From Flavobacteriales bacterium UBA2306 (GTDB lineage: Bacteria > Bacteroidota > Bacteroidia > Flavobacteriales > Weeksellaceae), in NCBI GenBank assembly GCA_002345565.1, contig DDVS01000002.1, positions 417,605 to 481,604 on the forward strand: 64,000 bases of DNA. Direction: 5' to 3'. The notes under the pieces were generated by a model that made no database searches, was not told where the DNA came from, and worked only from the letters and a program-made list of their open reading frames with translations. The position numbers were made by a program, and so were the translations under genes. Below, piece by piece: positions 53,913 to 61,813 of this stretch; position 1 is the stretch's first letter, and each line of letters begins with the position of its first letter.

Positions 53913-53957
53913 ATGACGTTGTTTAATTCTTTTTTAGAAAATCAAAACTGTCATTAG
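53913..53957 (+). other. Possible upstream open reading frame of the GH97 gene
   Basis: ATG at 53913 opens a 14-codon frame (MTLFNSFLENQNCH) whose TAG ends 20 bases before the GH97 ATG. It is preceded by AAACCTTATAAAAA, a variant of the box preceding the GH97 gene itself. It may be a chance frame. Confidence 0.3.
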
Positions 53958-53977
53958 ACCTTAAAAATTTATAAAAA

Positions 53978-56134
53978 ATGAAAAAATTCACCATTGGAGC
54001 AGTCTTGCTCACTTTGATGTTTAATCAATTCTCTGCTCAATCTCTAAAATCTCCGGACGGAAAATTCGAGATGAATTTCCAGCTGAAAAACGGAGTTCCT
54101 TTTTATAATCTGAAATACAACGGCGCTGTTGTAGTAGAAGATTCCAAATTAGGATTAAGATTACTAAAAGACGGCGACATTCAGTTCGCTTCCGAAATCG
54201 AAAATAAAAATAATGAAGGTAAAAATCTTAATTATGGATTCCAAAAAACGGCTGAAAAAAGAGATTTAAAAAACGAAACTTGGCAGCCAGTTCTTGGAGA
54301 AAAGAAAAATTATATCAACAATTATAATGAATTAGCGGTTACTCTTAATCAAAAAGATAATGACAGAAGCATTGTTGTAAAATTCAGATTGTTCAATGAT
54401 GGTTTAGGATTTAGATATGAGTTTCCTCAACAGAAAAATCTTAACTATTTCATCATCAAAGAAGAAGATTCAGAAATTGACCTTCCGACAGACATGAAAG
54501 CTTGGTGGTTAGCAGCAGATTATGATACAGAAGAGTACGTTACTCAGACTTCCAAATTATCCGAGATTCCTGCAAAATGGCCAACATCTTATGAAGGAAA
54601 TGCTTCTCAGAATTTGGTGAAAAATGGTGTTCAGATGCCATTGATGATGAAAAAAGAAGGTTCAAGTCCTCTTTATGTCAACATCGCAGAAGCTGCAGTG
54701 ATAGATTATCCTGCTGCTAATTTGGAATTGGACGCTTCAAATTTCAAATTCAAAACGCACTTGACTCCTGATGCTCAGGGTGCAAAAGGATATATGCAGA
54801 CGCCTTCTGTTACACCTTGGAGAACGATTATTGTTTCGCCAAAAGCAGAAGAAGTTTTGGATTCCAAAATGTTATTTAATCTAAACGAACCTACAAAATA
54901 TAAAGACACATCTTGGATTCATCCAACAAAATATATGGGTGTTTGGTGGGAAATGATTATCGGAAAATCCAATTGGTCTTATTCTACAGCTAATAATGTT
55001 CATATCGGAAAAACTGATTTTTCTAAATTAACGCCCAACGGAAAACACGCTGCTAACAATACAAAAGTTAAAGAATACATAGATTTTGCTTCGGCTAATG
55101 GTTTCCAAGGTCTTTTGATTGAAGGCTGGAATATCGGTTGGGAAGATTGGTTTGGGCACTCAAAGGAATTTGTTTTTGATTTCGTTACGCCTTATCCCGA
55201 TTTCGATATCAAAATGTTGAATGACTACGCCCATTCCAAAGGAATCAAATTGATTATGCACCACGAGACTTCCGGTTCAGCAACCAATTACGAAAGATGG
55301 GCTGATAAGGCATTCCAAGAAATGAATAAATATGGTTATGACGCAGTTAAAACGGGATATGTTGGAAATATTATCCCAAGAGGTGAGCATCATTACAGCC
55401 AATGGATGATTAACCATTACAGAAGAATCATAGAAAAAGCCGCTGAATATAAGATTATGGTAAACTCTCACGAGTCTGTCCGTCCAAGTGGAGAAAGCAG
55501 AACTTATCCAAACTGGATTGCAGCAGAAGCAGCAAGAGGAACAGAGTTCGAGGCTTTTGCAGGAAACAATCCTGATCATCAGACTATTTTACCTTTTACA
55601 AGATGGATGGGTGGACCGATGGATTACACACCAGGTATTTTCCAAACCAAATTAGATTACTATTTTCCAGGCGATAATCGTTTTGTAAAGACAACTTTGA
55701 CCAAGCAATTGGCCCTTTATGTTGTAATGTATCAGCCACTTCAGATGGCTGCGGATTTGCCGGAAAATTACGCAAAACATATGGATGCTTTCCAGTTTAT
55801 CAAAGATGTTGCTGCAGATTGGGATGATACAAAAATCCTTTCGGCAGAACCTGGAGATTACATCCACACCGCGAGAAAAGCTAAAGGGACAGATAACTGG
55901 TTTGTTGGTGGAATTACCGATGAAAATCCAAGAGATTTCACAGTAGATTTTTCTTTCTTGGACAAAGGCAGAAAATATGAAGCGACCATCTACGAAGACG
56001 GGAAAGATGCAGATTACATCAACAATCCACAGAGTTATCATATTTACAAAAAGACCATTACTAACAAAACAAAATTGCCAGTTCATTTGGTAAGAAGTGG
56101 TGGTTATGCTATTTCTGTGAAGCCTGTTAAATAA
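53978..56134 (+). CDS. Glycoside hydrolase family 97 (SusB-like alpha-glucosidase)
   Basis: The protein (718 aa) has a signal peptide (MKKFTIGAVLLTLMFNQFSAQ), an N-terminal beta-sandwich (SPDGKFEMNFQLKNG), a (beta/alpha)8 catalytic barrel and a small C-terminal beta domain. Acidic residues in the order of the calcium-dependent inverting GH97 site are seen in LIMHHETSGS, MVNSHESVRPSGE and AAEAARGTEFEAF. SusB of Bacteroides releases glucose from maltooligosaccharides in the periplasm. The gene lies behind a terminator and has its own leader, so it is transcribed separately from susCDEF. Confidence 0.93.
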   Translation: MKKFTIGAVLLTLMFNQFSAQSLKSPDGKFEMNFQLKNGVPFYNLKYNGAVVVEDSKLGLRLLKDGDIQFASEIENKNNEGKNLNYGFQKTAEKRDLKNETWQPVLGEKKNYINNYNELAVTLNQKDNDRSIVVKFRLFNDGLGFRYEFPQQKNLNYFIIKEEDSEIDLPTDMKAWWLAADYDTEEYVTQTSKLSEIPAKWPTSYEGNASQNLVKNGVQMPLMMKKEGSSPLYVNIAEAAVIDYPAANLELDASNFKFKTHLTPDAQGAKGYMQTPSVTPWRTIIVSPKAEEVLDSKMLFNLNEPTKYKDTSWIHPTKYMGVWWEMIIGKSNWSYSTANNVHIGKTDFSKLTPNGKHAANNTKVKEYIDFASANGFQGLLIEGWNIGWEDWFGHSKEFVFDFVTPYPDFDIKMLNDYAHSKGIKLIMHHETSGSATNYERWADKAFQEMNKYGYDAVKTGYVGNIIPRGEHHYSQWMINHYRRIIEKAAEYKIMVNSHESVRPSGESRTYPNWIAAEAARGTEFEAFAGNNPDHQTILPFTRWMGGPMDYTPGIFQTKLDYYFPGDNRFVKTTLTKQLALYVVMYQPLQMAADLPENYAKHMDAFQFIKDVAADWDDTKILSAEPGDYIHTARKAKGTDNWFVGGITDENPRDFTVDFSFLDKGRKYEATIYEDGKDADYINNPQSYHIYKKTITNKTKLPVHLVRSGGYAISVKPVK

Positions 56135-56140
56135 TTTTTT

Positions 56141-56224
56141 TAGGAGCTTAATCCCGCTATCCGCTATATCTTTTTCTTTTTTTTGCAAAAAAGAAAAAGG
56201 ATGCCACTACTATCGGGGCTATGG
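56141..56224. repeat. Intergenic hairpin repeat downstream of GH97
   Basis: CTTTTTCTTTTTT (56170-56182) pairs perfectly with AAAAAAGAAAAAG (56187-56199), loop TTGC. It is flanked by ATCCCGCTATCCGC on the left and a CGGGGCTAT word on the right. From memory, such phrases occur between genes in other flavobacteria (unverified). Confidence 0.65.
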
Positions 56225-56238
56225 GTTTCTACATTAAT

Positions 56239-56296
56239 AAAACTTTGTCAAATCGAAGATTCGGCGTAGCCAAATTTGAGGCTTTGACAAAGTTTT
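56239..56296. repeat. Perfect 14-bp inverted repeat with T-rich flank
   Basis: AAAACTTTGTCAAA (56239-56252) is the exact reverse complement of TTTGACAAAGTTTT (56283-56296), with a 30-base loop and a trailing T run. It may end GH97 transcription or be a dispersed repeat. Confidence 0.7.
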
Positions 56297-56325
56297 TCTT
56301 CAATATTTCTCCAAAATTCTAAAGA

Positions 56326-57312
56326 ATGAATTGGATTTCCAAGATTTTCAACAAACAAAACACATTTCTCTTTTTACTAATTTCTATGGTCATCTTGGCC
56401 AAAGTTATTCCTTTCCGCGAGTCTTACAATCAGTATTTTAATCTGGCGGGATTTATAGATTGGGGAATTGCGGGAATTTTTCTGTTGTATGGATTGAAAC
56501 TCAATCTCAAAGAAGTTATAAAAGATGTCTCCAACTGGAAACTGCATTTGCTGATTCAGTCGGGAACATTTGTTATTTTTCCTTTGTTGGTATTGATGTT
56601 TTATCCTTTGTTGAAAGATACATCGTATTACAATATTTGGCTTTCGGTTTTCTTTTTGGCGAGTCTGCCTTCCACAGTTTCATCGTCCGTTGTAATGGTT
56701 TTCATCGCAAAAGGAAATGTCACTTCAGCGATTTTTAATGCCTCAATTTCAGGGATTATCGGGATTGTAATGACGCCGCTTTTGATGAGTTTTTTCCTCA
56801 CAGCTAATGGAGAATCCGGCAATCAATCCGAAATCATTCAGCAACTTTTATTGAAAGTTTTATTACCAATTATTTTAGGAATTATCCTCAATCCAATCTT
56901 CAAAAAATGGGTGACAAAATATGCCAATATCATTTCAGAATTTGACCGATTGATTATTTTGCTCATCGTTTACGAAAGTTTCTCAACCGCTTTTATCGAG
57001 AATATTTTTGTAGCTGTACCTTCATTTGTGTTTGTTGTATTGGCATTTAGTGTTGTCTTTTTGTTTTTTGCAACCTATTTTATCCTAAAATTCATAGCTG
57101 AAAAACTGAATTTTAAAAAGAAAGATGTCATCACAACAACTTTCTGTGGTTCAAAGAAATCCTTAGTTCACGGGAGTTTATTCCTTTTGGTTTTAGGAAT
57201 TCCGGATGACCAGAAAGTGTTGTTTCTGTTGCCTGTAATGATTTACCATAGTTTTCAATTATTCTACGTAAGTTGGCTAGCCAACAAAATCGCCAAAAGA
57301 ACCGAAATTTAA
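56326..57312 (+). CDS. BASS-type (bile acid:sodium symporter-like) transporter
   Basis: The protein (328 aa) is a polytopic inner-membrane protein with about nine or ten segments of the SBF-like group (related to YfeH-type transporters). Typical segments are GFIDWGIAGIFLLYGLKL, FFLASLPSTVSSSVVMVF and the conserved cross-over region TTFCGSKKSLVHGSLF. The substrate is unknown; family members carry organic acids or other anions with sodium. It interrupts the starch locus, between the GH97 and GH13 genes, and could export fermentation acids or simply be a passenger. Confidence 0.85.
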   Translation: MNWISKIFNKQNTFLFLLISMVILAKVIPFRESYNQYFNLAGFIDWGIAGIFLLYGLKLNLKEVIKDVSNWKLHLLIQSGTFVIFPLLVLMFYPLLKDTSYYNIWLSVFFLASLPSTVSSSVVMVFIAKGNVTSAIFNASISGIIGIVMTPLLMSFFLTANGESGNQSEIIQQLLLKVLLPIILGIILNPIFKKWVTKYANIISEFDRLIILLIVYESFSTAFIENIFVAVPSFVFVVLAFSVVFLFFATYFILKFIAEKLNFKKKDVITTTFCGSKKSLVHGSLFLLVLGIPDDQKVLFLLPVMIYHSFQLFYVSWLANKIAKRTEI

Positions 57313-57480
57313 TGTAACAATTTAACAATCTAGCAGTTTAACAATTTCACGATTCAAAATTTAATAATTTAATTTCTCAACGTTTACCTCTTGTAAGTTT
57401 TACGCCTTTGTGAACCTTAAGACGCAAAATTGGTCAAGAAATCTTGGTGAACTTTGTGTTCAAAAAAATCATCAACAATA
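57313..57480. repeat. Repeat-rich intergenic stretch
   Basis: The region has serial TTTAACAAT words (57319-57354) and two CTTTGTGAAC/CTTTGTGTTC-like phrases (57409-57419 and 57449-57461). They look like decayed copies of a dispersed repeat. No gene or clear promoter was found. Confidence 0.5.
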
Positions 57481-57523
57481 AAATATAAATCTTAATTTTA
57501 AATAGACCTTAAAAATTAACCTT

Positions 57524-59371
57524 ATGAAAAAAATATTCACGATTTCTTCCATCGTATTTTCTTCTATTTTCTATTCTCAGGTTCAGAAAGTAGAACCTGT
57601 ATTTTGGTGGAGCGGAATGAAAAATCCTGAACTACAATTATTAGTTTATGGAAAAGATATCCAAAATCTTCAACCAGAGTTCTCAAACGGAATCAAAATC
57701 AAAGAAGTCAAAAAAGTAGAAAATCCAAACTACCTTTTTGTAACCATCGACACAAACGGCGTTCAGCCACAAAAAGCAAAACTGAATTTCAAAAACGGAA
57801 ACAAAACCGTTAAAACCATCGATTACGAATTCAAACAGAGACAGCAAAACTCGGCAAACAGAGATTCTTACACGTCTTCTGATGTGATGTATCTGATAAT
57901 GCCTGATAGATTTGCAAACGGAAATCCAAAAAATGATAGCACGCCAGACACAGCGGAAAAAGCAGACAGAAGCAAAACCGGAGGACGTCACGGTGGAGAC
58001 ATTGCTGGAATTGTGAAAAATCTGGATTATCTTCAGGAATTAGGAATTACAACACTTTGGAACACGCCTTTGTTGGAGGACAATGAACCTGGTTTTTCTT
58101 ACCACGGTTACGCACAAAGTGATTACTACAAAATCGACCCGCGTTACGGAACCAACGATGATTATAAAAACTTGGCGGACGAACTTCATAAAAGAAAAAT
58201 GAAACTCGTGATGGATTATGTGACCAATCATTGGGGTTCAAAAAGCTGGATTATCAAAGATTTACCTTCGAAAGATTGGATTCATTATTGGGAAGGACAG
58301 GAAAATGGTTTCCAGAGAAGTAATTACAGAATGACAACGCAGTTTGATACCAATGCAGCCAAAGTGGATGAAGCGGCTTGTATGGATGGCTGGTTTGATA
58401 CGACAATGCCGGATATGAACCAGAGCAATCCAATGGTTGTGACTTATATGGCGCAGAATGCGATTTGGTGGATAGAATATGCTGGTCTGGACGGTTTCCG
58501 TGTAGATACTTATTCTTACAATGACAAAAAAGGCATTGCAGATTGGACAAAAAAAATCACTGACGAATATCCAAAATTCAATATCGTTGGAGAAGTCTGG
58601 ATGCACGACCAAGCGCAGATGTCTTATTGGCAGAAGGATTCCAAAATTGCAGCGATAGAAGGTTACAATTCTTATCTTCCGTCTGTGATGGATTTTACGC
58701 TTCACGATGCTCTTGGTCAGGTTTTCCGTGAAGATTCTGGTTGGGATTCTGGGATGCAGAGGGTTTATGATAATTTTGCTAATGATTTCCTTTATCCTGA
58801 TATCAATAATATCTTGGTGTTTGCTGAGAATCACGACACGAATAGATTCAATCAAATCTATCCGAAGATAGAAGATTACAAATTAGCAATGAGTTTGATT
58901 CTGACAGTTCGTGGAATTCCGCAATTGTATTACGGTTCTGAAATCGGAATGGCTGGAGACAAAAACAACGGCGGCGACGGTGAGATTCGTAAAGATTTCC
59001 CAGGCGGCTGGGCTGGAGATGCAAATAATGCTTTCACAAAATCTGGAAGAATAGCTTCTCAAAACGAGTATTTCGATTATACCAAAAAATTGTTGAACTG
59101 GAGAAAAACAAACGAAGCAGTTCATTTTGGAAAAACATTGCATTACATCCCGAACAACAATGTTTATGTTTATTTCCGTTATACAGATAGCAAAAGAGTA
59201 ATGGTCGTAATTAATAACAACAAAGAAACTCAGAATCTGGATTTGAAACGTTTTTCTGAAGGTTTGAAAGATTTCACAAAAGGAAAAGATATCATTTCTG
59301 ACAAAGATTTTGATTTGAAAACTAATTTGTCTGTTCCTGCAAAATCTTCATTAATTTTAGAACTTAAATAA
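57524..59371 (+). CDS. GH13 alpha-amylase family enzyme (cyclomaltodextrinase/neopullulanase-like)
   Basis: The protein (615 aa) has a signal peptide (MKKIFTISSIVFSSIFYSQ) and an N-terminal Ig-like/CBM48-type domain typical of maltodextrin-degrading GH13 enzymes. The catalytic barrel has VMDYVTNHWGS (region I), GLDGFRVDTYSY (nucleophile Asp, region II), NIVGEVWMHD (acid/base Glu, region III) and FAENHDTNR (region IV). A beta domain ends the protein. This is the SusA-type activity that cuts imported maltooligosaccharides in the periplasm. It shares the ACCTTAAAAATT leader box with susC and the GH97 gene. The NTF2-like gene starts 7 bases downstream. Confidence 0.93.
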   Translation: MKKIFTISSIVFSSIFYSQVQKVEPVFWWSGMKNPELQLLVYGKDIQNLQPEFSNGIKIKEVKKVENPNYLFVTIDTNGVQPQKAKLNFKNGNKTVKTIDYEFKQRQQNSANRDSYTSSDVMYLIMPDRFANGNPKNDSTPDTAEKADRSKTGGRHGGDIAGIVKNLDYLQELGITTLWNTPLLEDNEPGFSYHGYAQSDYYKIDPRYGTNDDYKNLADELHKRKMKLVMDYVTNHWGSKSWIIKDLPSKDWIHYWEGQENGFQRSNYRMTTQFDTNAAKVDEAACMDGWFDTTMPDMNQSNPMVVTYMAQNAIWWIEYAGLDGFRVDTYSYNDKKGIADWTKKITDEYPKFNIVGEVWMHDQAQMSYWQKDSKIAAIEGYNSYLPSVMDFTLHDALGQVFREDSGWDSGMQRVYDNFANDFLYPDINNILVFAENHDTNRFNQIYPKIEDYKLAMSLILTVRGIPQLYYGSEIGMAGDKNNGGDGEIRKDFPGGWAGDANNAFTKSGRIASQNEYFDYTKKLLNWRKTNEAVHFGKTLHYIPNNNVYVYFRYTDSKRVMVVINNNKETQNLDLKRFSEGLKDFTKGKDIISDKDFDLKTNLSVPAKSSLILELK

Positions 59372-59378
59372 AATTAAA

Positions 59379-59900
59379 ATGAAAAAAATAATTTCCATTA
59401 TCTTACTATCGTTTTTAATCTTTTCGATTCCACTTTCTGCTCAGAAGAAAGGCTTTTACGAAAATGTTCAGAAAAAGAATATTAACAAATTGTTGGATGA
59501 CCTCAATACGTTGGCTGCCAATGCAGACTTCGAAAAATACTTCGCTTGTTTTGCCGAAGAGTCTCAATACATCGGAACAGATGCAACAGAAGTGTGGCAA
59601 AAACAAGAGTTCAAAGATTGGGCAAAACCTTATTTTGACAAAAAAACAACTTGGAATTTCAAATCATTAAAACGAAATATCTATTTCAGCAAAGACGGAA
59701 ATTATGCTTGGTTCGATGAGGTTCTTGATACGCAGATGAAAATCTGCAGAGGTTCGGGTGTTCTTCAGAAAATTGGTGGAAAATGGAAAATCAAACAATA
59801 CGTTCTTTCCGCAACCATCCCAAATGAAGTGATAGATGAAGTCACTAAAATCAAAACACCAATCGAGGATGCTCTCATCCAGAAATTAAAAAACAACTAA
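59379..59900 (+). CDS. Secreted NTF2/SnoaL-like protein
   Basis: The protein (173 aa) has a signal peptide (MKKIISIILLSFLIFSIPLSAQ) and one NTF2-like cone domain (NTLAANADFEKYFACFAEES, TDATEVWQKQEFKDWAKPYF, then the beta sheet with GSGVLQKIGGKWKIKQYVLS). Such domains are used for binding or for varied enzymes, so the function is not predictable. The gene is packed between GH13 (7 bases) and the MFS transporter (4 bases), which suggests a small accessory role in maltodextrin use. Confidence 0.8.
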   Translation: MKKIISIILLSFLIFSIPLSAQKKGFYENVQKKNINKLLDDLNTLAANADFEKYFACFAEESQYIGTDATEVWQKQEFKDWAKPYFDKKTTWNFKSLKRNIYFSKDGNYAWFDEVLDTQMKICRGSGVLQKIGGKWKIKQYVLSATIPNEVIDEVTKIKTPIEDALIQKLKNN

Positions 59901-59904
59901 ATAA

Positions 59905-61224
59905 ATGAATTTAAATAAAAGAGATTTACCTTTCTCTCAACTATGGAATATCAGTTTTGGATTTTTCGGAGTTCAGATTGCTTATTCTTTGCAAAGTGCC
60001 AATATCAGTAGGATTTTTGCAACTTTGGGTGCAGATCCGCATAACCTCAGTTACTTCTGGATTTTACCACCTTTGATGGGAATGGTTGTCCAGCCGATTG
60101 TTGGCGTAATGAGTGATAAAACTTGGACGAAATTGGGACGTAGAGTTCCTTATTTGTTGATTGGTTCTATCATTTCCGTGATTGTAATGTGTTTACTTCC
60201 CAATGCAGGAAGCTTCAAACTAGCAGTTTCTGCAGCAATGATTTTTGGATTGATTGCTTTGATGCTTTTGGACACATCCATCAATATGGCAATGCAGCCA
60301 TTCAAAATGATGGTGGGAGATATGGTGAACGAGAAGCAGAAAGGAAAAGCTTACTCTATCCAAAGTTTCCTTTGTAATGCAGGAAGTTTAGTAGGTTATC
60401 TTTTCCCGATTATTTTTACTTGGATTGGGATTTCAAATGTCGCAGATTCGGGTGTAGTGCCGGATTCTGTGATTTACTCTTTCTATGTAGGAGCCGCGAT
60501 TTTGATTGGTTGTGTTTTGTACACGATTTTCAAAGTCAAAGAAATGCCTCCGAAAGAATATGCCGAATTCCACGGAATAGAAGACGCTCCTGAAACCAAA
60601 AAATCAACCAATGTTTTCCAGTTATTGGCAAAAGCGCCATCAGCATTTTGGTCGGTAGGTTTAGTTCAGTTTTTCAGCTGGGCAGCGTTTATGTATATGT
60701 GGACTTATACCAATGCAGGGATTGCCGAAACAGTTTGGAACACTACCGATGTCAAATCCGCTGCGTATCAGGAAGCAGGCAACTGGGTTGGTGTTGTGTT
60801 TGCAATTCAGGCCATTGGTTCTGTGATTTGGGCTTTGGTGATTCCTCAATTCAAATCTTACAAAATGGCTTATTTTGTTAGTTTAATTTTAGGTGCAATT
60901 GGTTTTATCTCAACAATGTTTATTCACGACCAATATCTGCTTTTCGTTCCATATTTATTGATTGGATGTGCTTGGGCAGCGATTCTAGCTTTGCCATTTA
61001 CATTATTGACCAACGCTTTGAAGGGAAATAATATGGGAGCCTATCTAGGATTATTCAATGGCACAATTTGTTTGCCTCAGATTGTTGCAGCAGTTTTAGG
61101 AGGTATTATATTTAAAAATATCGCGATGGAAAGTTCTATTGCAATGTTGGGAATCGCAGGAGCATTGCTTGTTTTAGGCGCATTCAGTGTTTTTATTATT
61201 AAGGATAAGAAAACAATTGATTAA
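59905..61224 (+). CDS. MFS sugar transporter (maltose/sucrose, SLC45-like)
   Basis: The protein (439 aa) has twelve predicted membrane segments. The N-terminal half carries NISFGFFGVQIAYSLQSANISR and IVGVMSDKTWTKLGRRVPYL, the conserved loop 2-3 motif of GPH/SLC45-type sucrose and maltose carriers, followed by DTSINMAMQPFKMMVGDMV split over the next segments. It most likely brings maltose or glucose oligomers produced in the periplasm into the cytoplasm by proton symport. It is the last gene of the GH13 transcript; a terminator follows. Confidence 0.9.
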   Translation: MNLNKRDLPFSQLWNISFGFFGVQIAYSLQSANISRIFATLGADPHNLSYFWILPPLMGMVVQPIVGVMSDKTWTKLGRRVPYLLIGSIISVIVMCLLPNAGSFKLAVSAAMIFGLIALMLLDTSINMAMQPFKMMVGDMVNEKQKGKAYSIQSFLCNAGSLVGYLFPIIFTWIGISNVADSGVVPDSVIYSFYVGAAILIGCVLYTIFKVKEMPPKEYAEFHGIEDAPETKKSTNVFQLLAKAPSAFWSVGLVQFFSWAAFMYMWTYTNAGIAETVWNTTDVKSAAYQEAGNWVGVVFAIQAIGSVIWALVIPQFKSYKMAYFVSLILGAIGFISTMFIHDQYLLFVPYLLIGCAWAAILALPFTLLTNALKGNNMGAYLGLFNGTICLPQIVAAVLGGIIFKNIAMESSIAMLGIAGALLVLGAFSVFIIKDKKTID

Positions 61225-61258
61225 TTATAAGACCAAAATTATTACAAAAGATATATTC

Positions 61259-61287
61259 AAAATCCACCAATTTTGGTGGATTTTTTG
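61259..61287 (+). terminator. Terminator after the MFS gene
   Basis: AAAATCCACCAA (61259-61270) pairs with TTGGTGGATTTT (61273-61284) and is followed by T residues. Confidence 0.9.
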
Positions 61288-61616
61288 TTTTTAAAAGAAT
61301 CCGAAGGATTCAATATTAATAGCCATAGGTAAAACCTACGGAATGAGAGTCAGCATAGACTTTTATATTCTCGCATTGTAAAACCATATTCTTTCATTAA
61401 CAGGCTCTATAATTTTGAATTTTAATTCTAAAATCTCATTATCAAACTCAAATTTTAGACATCGTAATTTATCACGCTTCCACAAATTGATAATCAATAC
61501 TTTATGACTGTTTTTTGTTTTAATGAATATCGTATAAAAATCAAATTTTTGTAAATTTTCGATGGTGTTGAAAAGAATTTTTTGTGAAAAAATCAAGGTT
61601 TATTGAAATTAGTTTA
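61288..61616. other. Intergenic stretch with two small hairpins and no convincing gene
   Basis: GAATCC-GAA-GGATTC (61297-61311) and CCATAGGT/ACCTACGG (61323-61330 and 61334-61341) are two adjacent hairpins joined by CAATATTAATAG, apparently one dispersed repeat unit. The remainder has a 77-codon minus-strand open frame (61363-61596) with only a TTG start, which I do not accept as a gene. Confidence 0.5.
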
Positions 61617-61624
61617 TACATTTG
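61617..61624 (+). promoter_or_regulatory. Candidate -7 box of the ilv operon
   Basis: TACATTTG fits TAnnTTTG. Transcription would begin close to 61631, about 13 bases before the leader peptide ATG. A good -33 box was not seen. Confidence 0.6.
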
Positions 61625-61643
61625 TACCGTTCAAAACAAACAG

Positions 61644-61700
61644 ATGCATAACTCAATAATTATTATTGTCATTCTTGTCATTATCGGATTCCGGTGGTGA
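61644..61700 (+). CDS. Candidate ilv leader peptide
   Basis: The 18-codon frame encodes MHNSIIIIVILVIIGFRW, then TGA. Ten of the 18 residues are branched-chain: seven Ile, two Val, one Leu. It lies between a -7 box and a terminator hairpin, upstream of two branched-chain amino acid genes, the same arrangement as the ilv leader peptides of enteric bacteria. No homologue is known to me in Bacteroidota; the call rests on composition and context. Confidence 0.8.
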   Translation: MHNSIIIIVILVIIGFRW

Positions 61701-61740
61701 GTGATGGCTTGTGATAATTTTTGAAATTGAAATAATACAG

Positions 61741-61769
61741 ACCATTCTCATCACGAGAATGGTTTTTTT
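61741..61769 (+). terminator. Attenuator terminator hairpin before ilvE
   Basis: ACCATTCTC (61741-61749) pairs with GAGAATGGT (61755-61763), loop ATCAC, followed by seven T residues. It is 40 bases after the leader stop and 44 before ilvE. CATCAC in its left arm and loop (61749-61754) is complementary to GTGATG (61701-61706), a possible antiterminator pairing. Confidence 0.88.
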
Positions 61770-61813
61770 ATTTAAAAAACAAAACATTTAATAAAATATA
61801 AAACCGATACAAA

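Noticed and set aside
61363..61596. 77-codon open frame on the minus strand before the ilv leader
   Set aside because: Only a TTG start, AT-rich, no signal or recognisable motif; treated as chance or a remnant.
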